Shown here: positions 18,303-25,630 of the stretch, piece after piece
Numbering within the stretch: position 1 is the first letter of the stretch
Layout: every line of letters starts with the position of its first letter
Source: Schlesneria paludicola DSM 18645
GTDB lineage: Bacteria > Planctomycetota > Planctomycetia > Planctomycetales > Planctomycetaceae
Length of the DNA stretch: 64,000 nucleotides
Assembly (NCBI GenBank): GCA_945862235.1
Contig: CAMAYU010000001.1
Span: 62,001 to 126,000, forward strand
Reading direction: 5' to 3'
Program-made: the position numbers and the translations under genes
The notes under the pieces: generated by a model
The model's input: only the letters and a program-made list of their open reading frames with translations
Databases searched by the model: none
Told to the model about the DNA's origin: nothing

Positions 18303-19826
18303 ATGTCCCTGCCCGTGCTGGTCCGGAGTTCGCTGCGGACTTGGGACTTCACGCTGCTCGTCCTCGTGGGAGTCGCCGCATTTGTCGGCGGTTGGATCGC
18401 ATTAATGAACGGTGAGCGGGCCGTTGGCATCACACTTCAAGTTGTCGGTGGGTTGTGTGCTGCCGGGAGCGCGATCGGACTGCGGAGGCGGATCTCTCGC
18501 CGTCAATGGGCCACACTCAACGACAGTGGCTTCACGCTGAGTGATCGGCGCGGTGAGACCGACTACACCGATGCCGAGGTCCGCAGCATGGCTCTCCATC
18601 GGAAGCCCAACTACATCCAAGGAGTCGAGAGGTCGGTCACACGGACGCTGCTGGTTTGGATCCGCGAGCGAGACGCAGATACGCCGCCCGAGCGACTCGA
18701 ATTGACGACCACCTACAAGACGGGCGAGGCCGATCCGCTGGACGTACTCATCAACCGACTGAGTCGGTGCGTTCTCGATCTCGCCCGTAAACAACTCACC
18801 GAGGGGAGCACGTTTGCGGGAAATGACTGGGTGCTGGAGGAACAAAACCTGGTCGTTGCGGCTAAGCCCGCGCCTTTACACGCGCCGCTCGATGAGATCG
18901 TGATGACGGGAGTTGTCGATCAGAAGCTGTGTCTGTGGCGACGCGGTGAGGACGAAGTCTGGGCACGCATTCCGATCGACTCGATCAATGCCTACGTTTT
19001 GAAATGGCTGCTCGATGAACGACTGGCCGAATGTGAAAGTGAAGCGGAGGAGCCGGTTGCCGGAGGGTTGGGCCGCGTTCTCTTTGAACGCAAGCCGGGG
19101 AGGGCGCAGGTTGTGTCCTGTGTGCTCGTCGGCCCCGTCGCGCTGATGGCCGGAATCTGGTTGATCGTGGATGGCATCGTCGGGAAACGGGATCCAGATG
19201 TCTGGTTGGGCATCGTTGGAATGGGCTGTCTGGCGGGCGCCATCGGTTGCGGTTACGGCATCGTTCATGCGCGCTTCGCAACGTTTCGATGCCACCAGTT
19301 CGGCCTCGTCAAACGTGGAGTGCGAAACAGCAAGACGCTGCGATACGAACACGTCGAACAATTCACCTACCAAGCAACTCGGACGTATCACAACGGCGTC
19401 TACACGGGCACGTTGTTCGCCCTCGACTTCGAGCCGTTTCCCGAACACCAGGCGAACCGCATCCGATACATGGTCAACATTCAGAACGCCGATTCGGAAC
19501 TCGACAACCTGCGCGATCAGGTCTCGACAATCATCGGGACGCGAATGCGGCGCGACATCAATGCGGGGCGCGAGGTTGTGTGGACACCCGGCCTCACGTT
19601 TCGCGGCGATACGCTGCTGTATCGCGCGTCGGGCTTTCTCGTACGGAACAAAGTCGCCGTCGCGATCCCGCTGTCCGAGATCGGCGAGCACCAATGCGAC
19701 GAGGGGACCTACCGTCTGTTCCTCAAATCGGGTGGCAAAGCGGTCGTGCAGGAGAGTACGTCCGTACGCAATTTCTATCCCGGCTTCTACTGCATGGCGG
19801 GTCTCATCGGCGCGACGACTCGATAA
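18303..19826 (+). CDS. Large membrane protein of unknown function
   Basis: The 507-residue protein starts at the ATG at 18303 (a GTG directly precedes it). It has two hydrophobic N-terminal segments (FTLLVLVGVAAFVGGWIALM and a second before residue 60). A second membrane pair lies near the middle (VVSCVLVGPVALMAGIWLIVDGI and VWLGIVGMGCLAGAIGCGYGI). After each pair comes a soluble domain with alternating strands (LRYEHVEQFTYQATRTY; LLYRASGFLVRNKVAVAIPLSEI) that resembles a PH-like fold. The two halves may therefore be internal duplicates. No catalytic residues are evident. It is a stand-alone gene downstream of the kinase, on the same strand. Family not recognised. Confidence 0.75.
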   Translation: MSLPVLVRSSLRTWDFTLLVLVGVAAFVGGWIALMNGERAVGITLQVVGGLCAAGSAIGLRRRISRRQWATLNDSGFTLSDRRGETDYTDAEVRSMALHRKPNYIQGVERSVTRTLLVWIRERDADTPPERLELTTTYKTGEADPLDVLINRLSRCVLDLARKQLTEGSTFAGNDWVLEEQNLVVAAKPAPLHAPLDEIVMTGVVDQKLCLWRRGEDEVWARIPIDSINAYVLKWLLDERLAECESEAEEPVAGGLGRVLFERKPGRAQVVSCVLVGPVALMAGIWLIVDGIVGKRDPDVWLGIVGMGCLAGAIGCGYGIVHARFATFRCHQFGLVKRGVRNSKTLRYEHVEQFTYQATRTYHNGVYTGTLFALDFEPFPEHQANRIRYMVNIQNADSELDNLRDQVSTIIGTRMRRDINAGREVVWTPGLTFRGDTLLYRASGFLVRNKVAVAIPLSEIGEHQCDEGTYRLFLKSGGKAVVQESTSVRNFYPGFYCMAGLIGATTR

Positions 19827-19838
19827 GGGCTGACGAGC

Positions 19839-19903
19839 GTAGGGTAAGCGTCTCGCTTGCCGATTCTTCAACTGCAATCGCGGGCAAGCGAGACGCTTAC
19901 CCC
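19839..19903. repeat. Palindromic repeat (GTAGGGTAAGCGTCTCGCTTGCC class)
   Basis: GTAGGGTAAGCGTCTCGCTT (from 19839) pairs with GGGCAAGCGAGACGCTTACC (from 19882), around a 20-base spacer. A single arm of the same class is at 40918-40945. Confidence 0.85.
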
Positions 19904-20017
19904 ACGGCTGCTCAGAGGCTGTGCATGGATTACGTCCGAGAGTTGGTTTCACCAAGGTGTTGAGCCGCGCTGCGGCTCAAGAAATCTCAACTCTCGGCAG
20001 TTGAAAATGCACCGCCC

Positions 20018-20314
20018 CTAAGCCGCAGCTTCGATCAGTTGGATCGATTGCGTCAACGATTCCTTGTGGAAGCGTTCGCCCCGTGCGTCATAGAAGTAAA
20101 GCTGATTCTGTTGCGACGCCCAGACGGCCCCCAGCCGGACGCTGCGCGGTCCTCGCAAGATGAACTGCAAGCCGCAGTTTTTGCCAGACTGCGTGAGCGG
20201 GATGACCTGCAACACGAACTGGTCCGCCACGAGATTTTCGTGACCGCACAGCGTGTCGTGAACGTAACGGCGCAGATCGTCCACGGTGTGGACGTGAGCG
20301 GACCCATCAGTCAT
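20018..20314 (-). CDS. Small conserved-looking protein of unknown function
   Basis: The 98-residue protein has a compact alpha/beta look: helix VDDLRRYVHDTL, then strands VLQVIPLTQSGKNCGLQFILRGP and VWASQQNQLYFYDARGERF, and a final helix. There is no signal peptide. It is transcribed against its neighbours, with over 500 bases to the next forward gene. A frame on the other strand overlaps it, but this strand gives the more protein-like composition. Unrecognised family. Confidence 0.55.
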   Translation of the reverse strand: MTDGSAHVHTVDDLRRYVHDTLCGHENLVADQFVLQVIPLTQSGKNCGLQFILRGPRSVRLGAVWASQQNQLYFYDARGERFHKESLTQSIQLIEAAA

Positions 20315-20851
20315 CGAGTGGCCTCAACGAATTTCGGTGTTGTCGATCTCGGTCTGTCGCGTCATGTGTGGGCGACGGGTTTGATCGGCTGCGGATCGCC
20401 AAGGCTTCTCACGCACGTTGGCCCGCCGTTCGACCGGTAGACTTCGCAACGTCGCTCGAGTTGCCCCAATCGGATTCCCGAAGGCTTGAGTGAAGTTTTG
20501 GAGAACACTCCGTGAACACTTGGCAGCGTGTTCAGTTCACTCGCATGGACTGAATGGCCAATCTGAGTCTGACGTGATACCTCACGCGGCCTGAAGTGGG
20601 GCAGCTCACCAAGGAAGCCTCATTACCTACGGCGCGAAGTATAGAACGATTCAAGTTCGGTCAGAGCAAGCGTAATGAGCGACTCGCGCGTGGAGATCGA
20701 ACGAGTCATTCTGCCGAACGGGCGTCGAGCTTTCAGCAACGTGGGTTGATTCCGACGCCAACGGGCGGTGGCTACAATCCCGCCGCGTTGGTGGCCCCTT
20801 GTTCCTCATGGCCGTGCTGTCCGCGATCACACCGCATCGGGAGTCTTGTTC
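20315..20851. other. 537-base intergenic region with no gene seen
   Basis: No supported coding sequence and no repeat of the classes seen elsewhere. A TACAAT hexamer at about 20772-20777 lies upstream of the oxidoreductase start at 20852 and could be a -10 box. No well-placed -35 box was found. Confidence 0.3.
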
Positions 20852-21850
20852 ATGAAAGCCGCTTTTATCCGCCAGACCGGCGCACCGTCCGTGATTGAAT
20901 TCGGCGAACTGCCCACGCCGAAGCCTCGCCCCAACGAAGTCCTCGTCAAAGTGGGAGCTGTCGCGGTCAACCCGATTGACACGTACATCCGCGCCGGCGC
21001 GGTCTCGATGATCAACCACTTTCCGTACATTCTTGGGTGCGACTTGGCGGGGACGGTTGAGCAAGTCGGCACCGAAGTCAAACGGTTCAAAGTGGGCGAT
21101 CGTGTGTGGGGCAGCAATCAGGGGCTGTTCGGTCGTCAGGGAACGTTCGCCGAATACGCCTCGGTCGATGAACGCTGGCTGTATGCCACTCCCGCCAAGA
21201 TGACGGACGCGGCGGCGGCGGCGGGAGCACTCGTCGGGCTGACGGCGCACTTGGGACTGTTTCTGCACGCGAACTTGAAGCCGGGCGAAGTGGTCTTCGT
21301 GAACGGTGGTGCGGGCGGAGTCGGTTCGGCCGTCGTGCAGCTCGCCAAAGCGGCGGGAGCATTCGTGGCGACAACCGGGGGCAACGACGAGAGCCTCGCG
21401 CTCTGCAAGCAACTCGGTGCCGATATGGCGGTGAACTATCGCGATGCCAATCTCGACGATCAGCTTCGCGCGTTCAGCATCCCGCACGGCGGTGTCCATC
21501 TGTGGTTTGAGACCCTGCGCGAACCGACGATGGACCGCACGATCAGCTTAATGGCTCCGCGAGGCCGCCTCGTCCTGATGGCCGGTCGGGCGGCGCGGCC
21601 CGAGTTCCCCGTTGGCCCCTTCTACGTGAAGGACCTCCGGCTGATCGGCTTCGCGATGTTCAACGGCACTCCCGAAGAACAACGCGCCGCTGCGGACAAG
21701 CTCAACACGCTCCACGAATTCGGACGCTGGAACCCGCTGATCGGCAAGACGCTGCCGCTCAGCGAAGCCATCGCCGCGCATCAACTTCAAGAAGACAACA
21801 CGATCGGCAAACAGGGAACGCTGCGCGGCAAGATCGTGTTGGTGCCGTAA
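20852..21850 (+). CDS. Zinc-independent MDR oxidoreductase (NADPH:quinone reductase-like)
   Basis: The 332-residue protein starts at the MKAAFIRQTG motif typical of quinone oxidoreductases. It shows PTPKPRPNEVLVKV and VNPIDTYIRAG, the GCDLAGTVEQVG substrate-domain segment, and the Rossmann fingerprint VNGGAGGVGSAVVQLAKAAGA. The structural and catalytic zinc cysteines of alcohol dehydrogenases are absent. The family reduces quinones or activated double bonds with NADPH in the cytoplasm; the actual substrate is unknown. An in-frame extension to 20768 lacks homology, so I placed the start at the conserved MKAA. Confidence 0.9.
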   Translation: MKAAFIRQTGAPSVIEFGELPTPKPRPNEVLVKVGAVAVNPIDTYIRAGAVSMINHFPYILGCDLAGTVEQVGTEVKRFKVGDRVWGSNQGLFGRQGTFAEYASVDERWLYATPAKMTDAAAAAGALVGLTAHLGLFLHANLKPGEVVFVNGGAGGVGSAVVQLAKAAGAFVATTGGNDESLALCKQLGADMAVNYRDANLDDQLRAFSIPHGGVHLWFETLREPTMDRTISLMAPRGRLVLMAGRAARPEFPVGPFYVKDLRLIGFAMFNGTPEEQRAAADKLNTLHEFGRWNPLIGKTLPLSEAIAAHQLQEDNTIGKQGTLRGKIVLVP

Positions 21851-21989
21851 TCGGGACAAACCGAAGCCACGGCCTTCCTACCGCCACCGATGAAGTCACT
21901 TCTCACTTCGCCGAAATTTCTTCGCACGATGCACCGAATTGCCTGACAAAGACTCAAACTCGATCACCTCCCCCACTCCCGAGCATCCC

Positions 21990-22859
21990 ATGTCCCGACC
22001 ATCGACCCTGTTCCTCTGCTGGCTCTCTCTGACAGCCGTCGCTCCCGCTGCGGACGTGTTTGAGCGACATGCCGCTCCGCTCGTGAAACGGCTCGCCAAT
22101 GACGGCGCTGCGACGAAAGAGCTGACGATGGTCGAGGCCTCCAAGCTGAAGCCGCTCGCCGCCAACATTGGTTCGCCGTGCATCGTCCTCAAGACCGACG
22201 CGGGCAACTACACGAAGGCGCTGGTGAGCTGGGGGCTACGAAAAAGCCAAGGGACGGAGAAGCCGACACCGTTGCTGTTGCTCGAACGCTACGCCAGCTA
22301 TCGCGGTGAGCGACTCGACCTGACGGCGGCGATCGGCAAAGACGTGATGCTCTTCCCCGGTTTCGGATTCGACTTCGACATCGGTCAAGTCGTCCCCGCA
22401 GGACAAGGTGCCGACATCGAGTTCACGGCCGAAGGGATTCTGACCGTGTGTGGCGAGGCCAAGCTCGTCGTCCTCAACGGCTCACAGCTTCCTGTCGCCG
22501 ACAAGACCGCGAAGAAGCACGATCCCAGCGATCACGATGGTGTCGTTGCTCTCGACTTCGCCGGGACGTGGAAGTTGAACGCGGACGGTCGTTGGTTGGG
22601 CGAACTGGATTTGAAGATCAACGAAGCGGGCCGCGCGACCGGTTCGTTCACGTCCGACGAGTCCCAAAACGCCTACGAGATCAGCGGCCAAACCGGCAGT
22701 ACGCCGCACAACCTCAAACTGGAAGTGTTTCTCGCCAACACGCAGCTTTCTGTGGACGGCTATCTCTGGACGAAGGACAAGTCTCAGATGGCTGGCACGG
22801 TGACGATGTCCGGTCGCAAGTTCGGCTTCGTCGCGACGAGAGTGACGAGTGACGAGTGA
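21990..22859 (+). CDS. Secreted protein of unknown function
   Basis: From the ATG at 21990 the protein has 289 residues and opens with a signal peptide (STLFLCWLSLTAVAPAADV). Residues 20-165 have no recognisable motif but include a GKDVMLFPGFGFDFDIG segment. The C-terminal 100 residues form a beta-rich module (FAGTWKLNADGRWLGELDLKIN, then GRATGSFTSDESQNAYEISG) similar in character to lipocalin-like or avidin-like eight-stranded folds found on planctomycete secreted proteins. The stop codon lies inside a tandem GTGACGA heptamer array (about 22838-22867). Function unknown. Confidence 0.7.
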   Translation: MSRPSTLFLCWLSLTAVAPAADVFERHAAPLVKRLANDGAATKELTMVEASKLKPLAANIGSPCIVLKTDAGNYTKALVSWGLRKSQGTEKPTPLLLLERYASYRGERLDLTAAIGKDVMLFPGFGFDFDIGQVVPAGQGADIEFTAEGILTVCGEAKLVVLNGSQLPVADKTAKKHDPSDHDGVVALDFAGTWKLNADGRWLGELDLKINEAGRATGSFTSDESQNAYEISGQTGSTPHNLKLEVFLANTQLSVDGYLWTKDKSQMAGTVTMSGRKFGFVATRVTSDE

Positions 22860-22867
22860 CGAGTGAC
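22838..22867. repeat. Tandem heptamer (GTGACGA) spanning a stop codon
   Basis: About four head-to-tail copies of GTGACGA overlap the stop of the secreted-protein gene. Because seven is not a multiple of three, copy-number change would alter the C-terminal residues of that protein. Confidence 0.75.
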
Positions 22868-22940
22868 ACACACCAACCCGAAGCGTGCGCGAGGACGCGG
22901 GCGCAAATCGCGAATCCTCGCGCACGCTTCGGGTGAGTGT
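22868..22940. repeat. Palindromic repeat (AACCCGAAGCGTGAGCGAGG class)
   Basis: ACACCAACCCGAAGCGTGCG (left) pairs with CGCACGCTTCGGGTGAGTGT (right), around GAGGACGCGGGCG-type spacer bases. It lies in the leader of the downstream dehydrogenase gene. Confidence 0.85.
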
Positions 22941-23048
22941 GACTGGCGTCCAAGTTCGCTGGGGGCGGCGAAGCGCCGACCCCAGCCACACCGAATCAAG
23001 TTTGAACTCAACCATTTCAATCCATCCCATCTTTGCAGGAGATGTCCG

Positions 23049-24104
23049 TTGCCCACGATTCAAGAGTCCAGTTTGGTCGAGTTCACGACCGCGTTGTTCC
23101 TCGCGGCTGGGGTCGAGCCTGCCGAGGCGCGCATCGTTGCGGTCAGTCTTGTCGAAGCGAATCTGCGCGGGCATGACTCGCACGGTGTCATGCGGGCACC
23201 GTTCTACATTCAGAAGGTGCAGGATGGTTCGCTCAACCCGAAGGCCCATCTGATGGTCGAGAAAGAGTCGGCCAGCTCGATCGTGGCCGATGGCGGTTGG
23301 GGACTCGGACAGGTTCTCGCACAGGAACTGATGACGAAGCTGATCGCGAAGTGTGAGACCTCGGCCATCGCGTGCGGGACCATTCGTCGCGCGGCTCACA
23401 TCGGACGGTTGGGCGAGTACGCCGAGATGGCGGCCGCGCGAGGCTTCACGTCGATGATCGTCGCCAACACGCACGGATCGGGACAGCGTGTGGCCCCGGT
23501 CGGCGGTAAGCGGCCTCGTTTGGGGACGAATCCCATTTGCATTGGGATGCCTGGCGGGGCAAGCGGACCATTCGTGTTCGACATCGGCACGAGTGCCACG
23601 GCCGAAGGCAAAGTCCGCGTGAAGAAGATCGCCGGACAGCCGGTTCCCGCTGGTTGGGTACTCGACCCGGATGGCAAACCGACCACCGATCCGAACCAAC
23701 TTTACGGTGACCCACCGGGCACGATCCTGCCGCTCGGTGGCGATCAGGCGTACAAAGGCTTCGGCCTCGCGTTCATGATCGACATGCTCGCGGGCGGTCT
23801 TTCGGGCGGTCAATGCCCGTTCGCGAGTCCTCCGCCACCGCTCGGCAACTGCGCCGTCTTCTGGGTCATCAACCCCGAGTTCTTTGGAGGCTCGACTCAC
23901 CTACTGAACGAAGTCGGCAAGTTGGAGACCTACGTGCGCGATGTCCCCAAGATCGACGGCGTTCAAGATGTGACCCTCCCCGGCGATCCCGAGCGTCGCA
24001 CGCTCGCCATACGTCGCGCGAACGGCATTCCGCTCGACGAGGGCAATTGGAAAGCATTGCTCGACATGGCAGGCAAGCTGAACGTGCCCGTTGCGTCACT
24101 GTGA
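23049..24104 (+). CDS. LDH2/malate dehydrogenase family NAD(P)-dependent oxidoreductase, TTG start
   Basis: The 351-residue protein belongs to the LDH2/MDH2 oxidoreductase family (malate, ureidoglycolate and sulfolactate dehydrogenases). It has LRGHDSHGVMR (with the catalytic His), RRAAHIGRLGEYAEMAAARG, the GTNPICIGMPGG nucleotide-binding region and KGFGLAFMIDMLAGGLSGG. The start is a TTG at 23049, chosen because AGGAGAT lies about seven bases upstream and the family N-terminus (helix with FTTALFLAAGVEPAEA) begins right after it. No ATG in this frame lies between the upstream repeat and the domain. Length fits the family. The exact substrate cannot be told from context. Confidence 0.88.
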   Translation: MPTIQESSLVEFTTALFLAAGVEPAEARIVAVSLVEANLRGHDSHGVMRAPFYIQKVQDGSLNPKAHLMVEKESASSIVADGGWGLGQVLAQELMTKLIAKCETSAIACGTIRRAAHIGRLGEYAEMAAARGFTSMIVANTHGSGQRVAPVGGKRPRLGTNPICIGMPGGASGPFVFDIGTSATAEGKVRVKKIAGQPVPAGWVLDPDGKPTTDPNQLYGDPPGTILPLGGDQAYKGFGLAFMIDMLAGGLSGGQCPFASPPPPLGNCAVFWVINPEFFGGSTHLLNEVGKLETYVRDVPKIDGVQDVTLPGDPERRTLAIRRANGIPLDEGNWKALLDMAGKLNVPVASL

Positions 24105-24126
24105 TCTCCGACCTCGATGTCGTTGC

Positions 24127-24197
24127 AACCGCGTGGGCAACGCCCCGCGCGGCAGGCAAGTTCACCTCTTGACGCGCGGGGCGTTGCTCATGCGGTT
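24127..24197. repeat. Palindromic repeat (GGGCAACGCCCCGCGC class)
   Basis: AACCGCGTGGGCAACGCCCC (from 24127) pairs with GGGGCGTTGCTCATGCGGTT (to 24197). It fills the gap between the dehydrogenase and PQQ-propeller genes. Confidence 0.8.
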
Positions 24198-24233
24198 AAA
24201 CGATGCATCACCCTCACCTCCGAAAGCTCTTCC

Positions 24234-25484
24234 ATGCTGAACCGAAAACTGATGCTGCTCCTGTTGTCACTGCTTCCGGCAGTCGTATCCGCCGAGAACT
24301 GGCCCGGATGGCGAGGGCCGCGCGGGGATGGGAGCAGTGTTGAGGCGAACGTGCCGCTGAAGTGGGATGCCACAAAAAATGAGGGCGTAGCGTGGAAGGT
24401 GGCCGTGCCGTATGGAGGTCATTCGTCACCGGTCGTGTGGGATGACCGTGTCTTCGTGGCGGGGGCCGACGAAGCGAACCCGCGTCGCATGTTGATGGCG
24501 TTTGATCGGACCAGCGGCAAGCTGCTGTGGGAGAAGGAAGTCGCCCAGACGCCGCTCGAAAAGAAGCACAAGCTGAATAGCTGGGCCTCGGGAACGCCGG
24601 CGACCGACGGCAAGCTGGTCTATGCCGCGTTCCTCGATCAGAAGGAGATGCTCGTCACCGCGTATGACTTCGATGGCCAGGAGAAGTGGACCGTGCGGCC
24701 CGGTGTTTTCTCCAGCGTTCACGGCTATTGCAGTTGCCCCGTGCTGTTCGAGAAGTCGGTGATCGTGAATGGCGATCACGATGGCGAGGCGTACCTCGTG
24801 GCACTCGATCGCGAGACGGGCAAGACCGTCTGGAAGACACCGCGCGAGAACAAGACCCGCAGTTATTGCACGCCCATCATCCGCGATATCGAGGGCCGGA
24901 CGCAGATGATCCTGTCGGGCAGCAAGTGCGTGGCGAGCTATGACCCACGCACAGGCAAGCGACACTGGCTGCTCGATGGTCCGACCGAGCAATTCGTCGC
25001 GTCACCCGTCATGAATAAGGGACTGGTTTTCATCACCGGCGGCTTCCCCGACAAGCACATCCTCGCCATCGACCCGCGCGGCTCGGGCAAGATCAGTGAA
25101 GAGAGTCATGTGAAGTGGCACCATCTCAACAAGGGAGTCTCTTACGTTCCGTCCCCTGTCGCCGCGAACGATTTCTTCTTTTGTGTGTCTGATGGGGGCG
25201 TGGCCAGTTGCTACGACGCAGTGACCGGCGACGTGAAGTGGCAGGAACGGCTCGGTCGTCACCACAGCGGGTCACTCGTCGCCGCTGCCGGTCGCGTTTA
25301 CTTCGTCGATGACGACGGCATCACACACGTCATGGACGCGGGGCCGGAATTCAAAGTCCTCGCCACGAACCCGCTTGGCGAAGAGGTCTATTCGTCTCCC
25401 GCCATCAGTCGCGACCAAATGCTCATCCGCGGCGAGAAGCATCTGTTCTGCATCGGAGCCGCGACGAAAACGGCTGCGCGGTGA
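24234..25484 (+). CDS. Secreted PQQ-like beta-propeller protein
   Basis: The 416-residue protein starts at ATG 24234 with a signal peptide (LMLLLLSLLPAVVSAENWPGWRG). The WPGWRGPRGDG motif at the mature N-terminus is the hallmark of planctomycete PQQ_2 propellers. Several WD-like blades follow, such as LLMAFDRTSGKLLWEKEV, YLVALDRETGKTVWKT and SCYDAVTGDVKWQERL. Related dehydrogenases bind PQQ, but the catalytic Ca/PQQ ligands are not evident, so this may be a binding or assembly scaffold outside the cytoplasm. A second family member is at 33603-34928. Confidence 0.9.
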   Translation: MLNRKLMLLLLSLLPAVVSAENWPGWRGPRGDGSSVEANVPLKWDATKNEGVAWKVAVPYGGHSSPVVWDDRVFVAGADEANPRRMLMAFDRTSGKLLWEKEVAQTPLEKKHKLNSWASGTPATDGKLVYAAFLDQKEMLVTAYDFDGQEKWTVRPGVFSSVHGYCSCPVLFEKSVIVNGDHDGEAYLVALDRETGKTVWKTPRENKTRSYCTPIIRDIEGRTQMILSGSKCVASYDPRTGKRHWLLDGPTEQFVASPVMNKGLVFITGGFPDKHILAIDPRGSGKISEESHVKWHHLNKGVSYVPSPVAANDFFFCVSDGGVASCYDAVTGDVKWQERLGRHHSGSLVAAAGRVYFVDDDGITHVMDAGPEFKVLATNPLGEEVYSSPAISRDQMLIRGEKHLFCIGAATKTAAR

Positions 25485-25630
25485 AGTGCCGGACTCAAGT
25501 GGACTCGCCCGCTTGGCGAGCGTCCGGCTTAGGCCGGATCGTTCAGACTGCGTTGAAAACGCCAATGCCCCTGAAGTCGTCAATGGGCTGACACCCACCG
25601 CTCACCGAAGAAACGGTTTTCAGACTCATC

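Noticed and set aside
18876-19955. 359-codon minus-strand open frame
   Set aside because: Antisense to the 507-residue membrane protein, whose hydrophobic pattern is coherent on the forward strand.
22482-23900. 472-codon minus-strand open frame
   Set aside because: Overlaps two forward genes and a palindromic repeat; Arg-rich composition with no domain.
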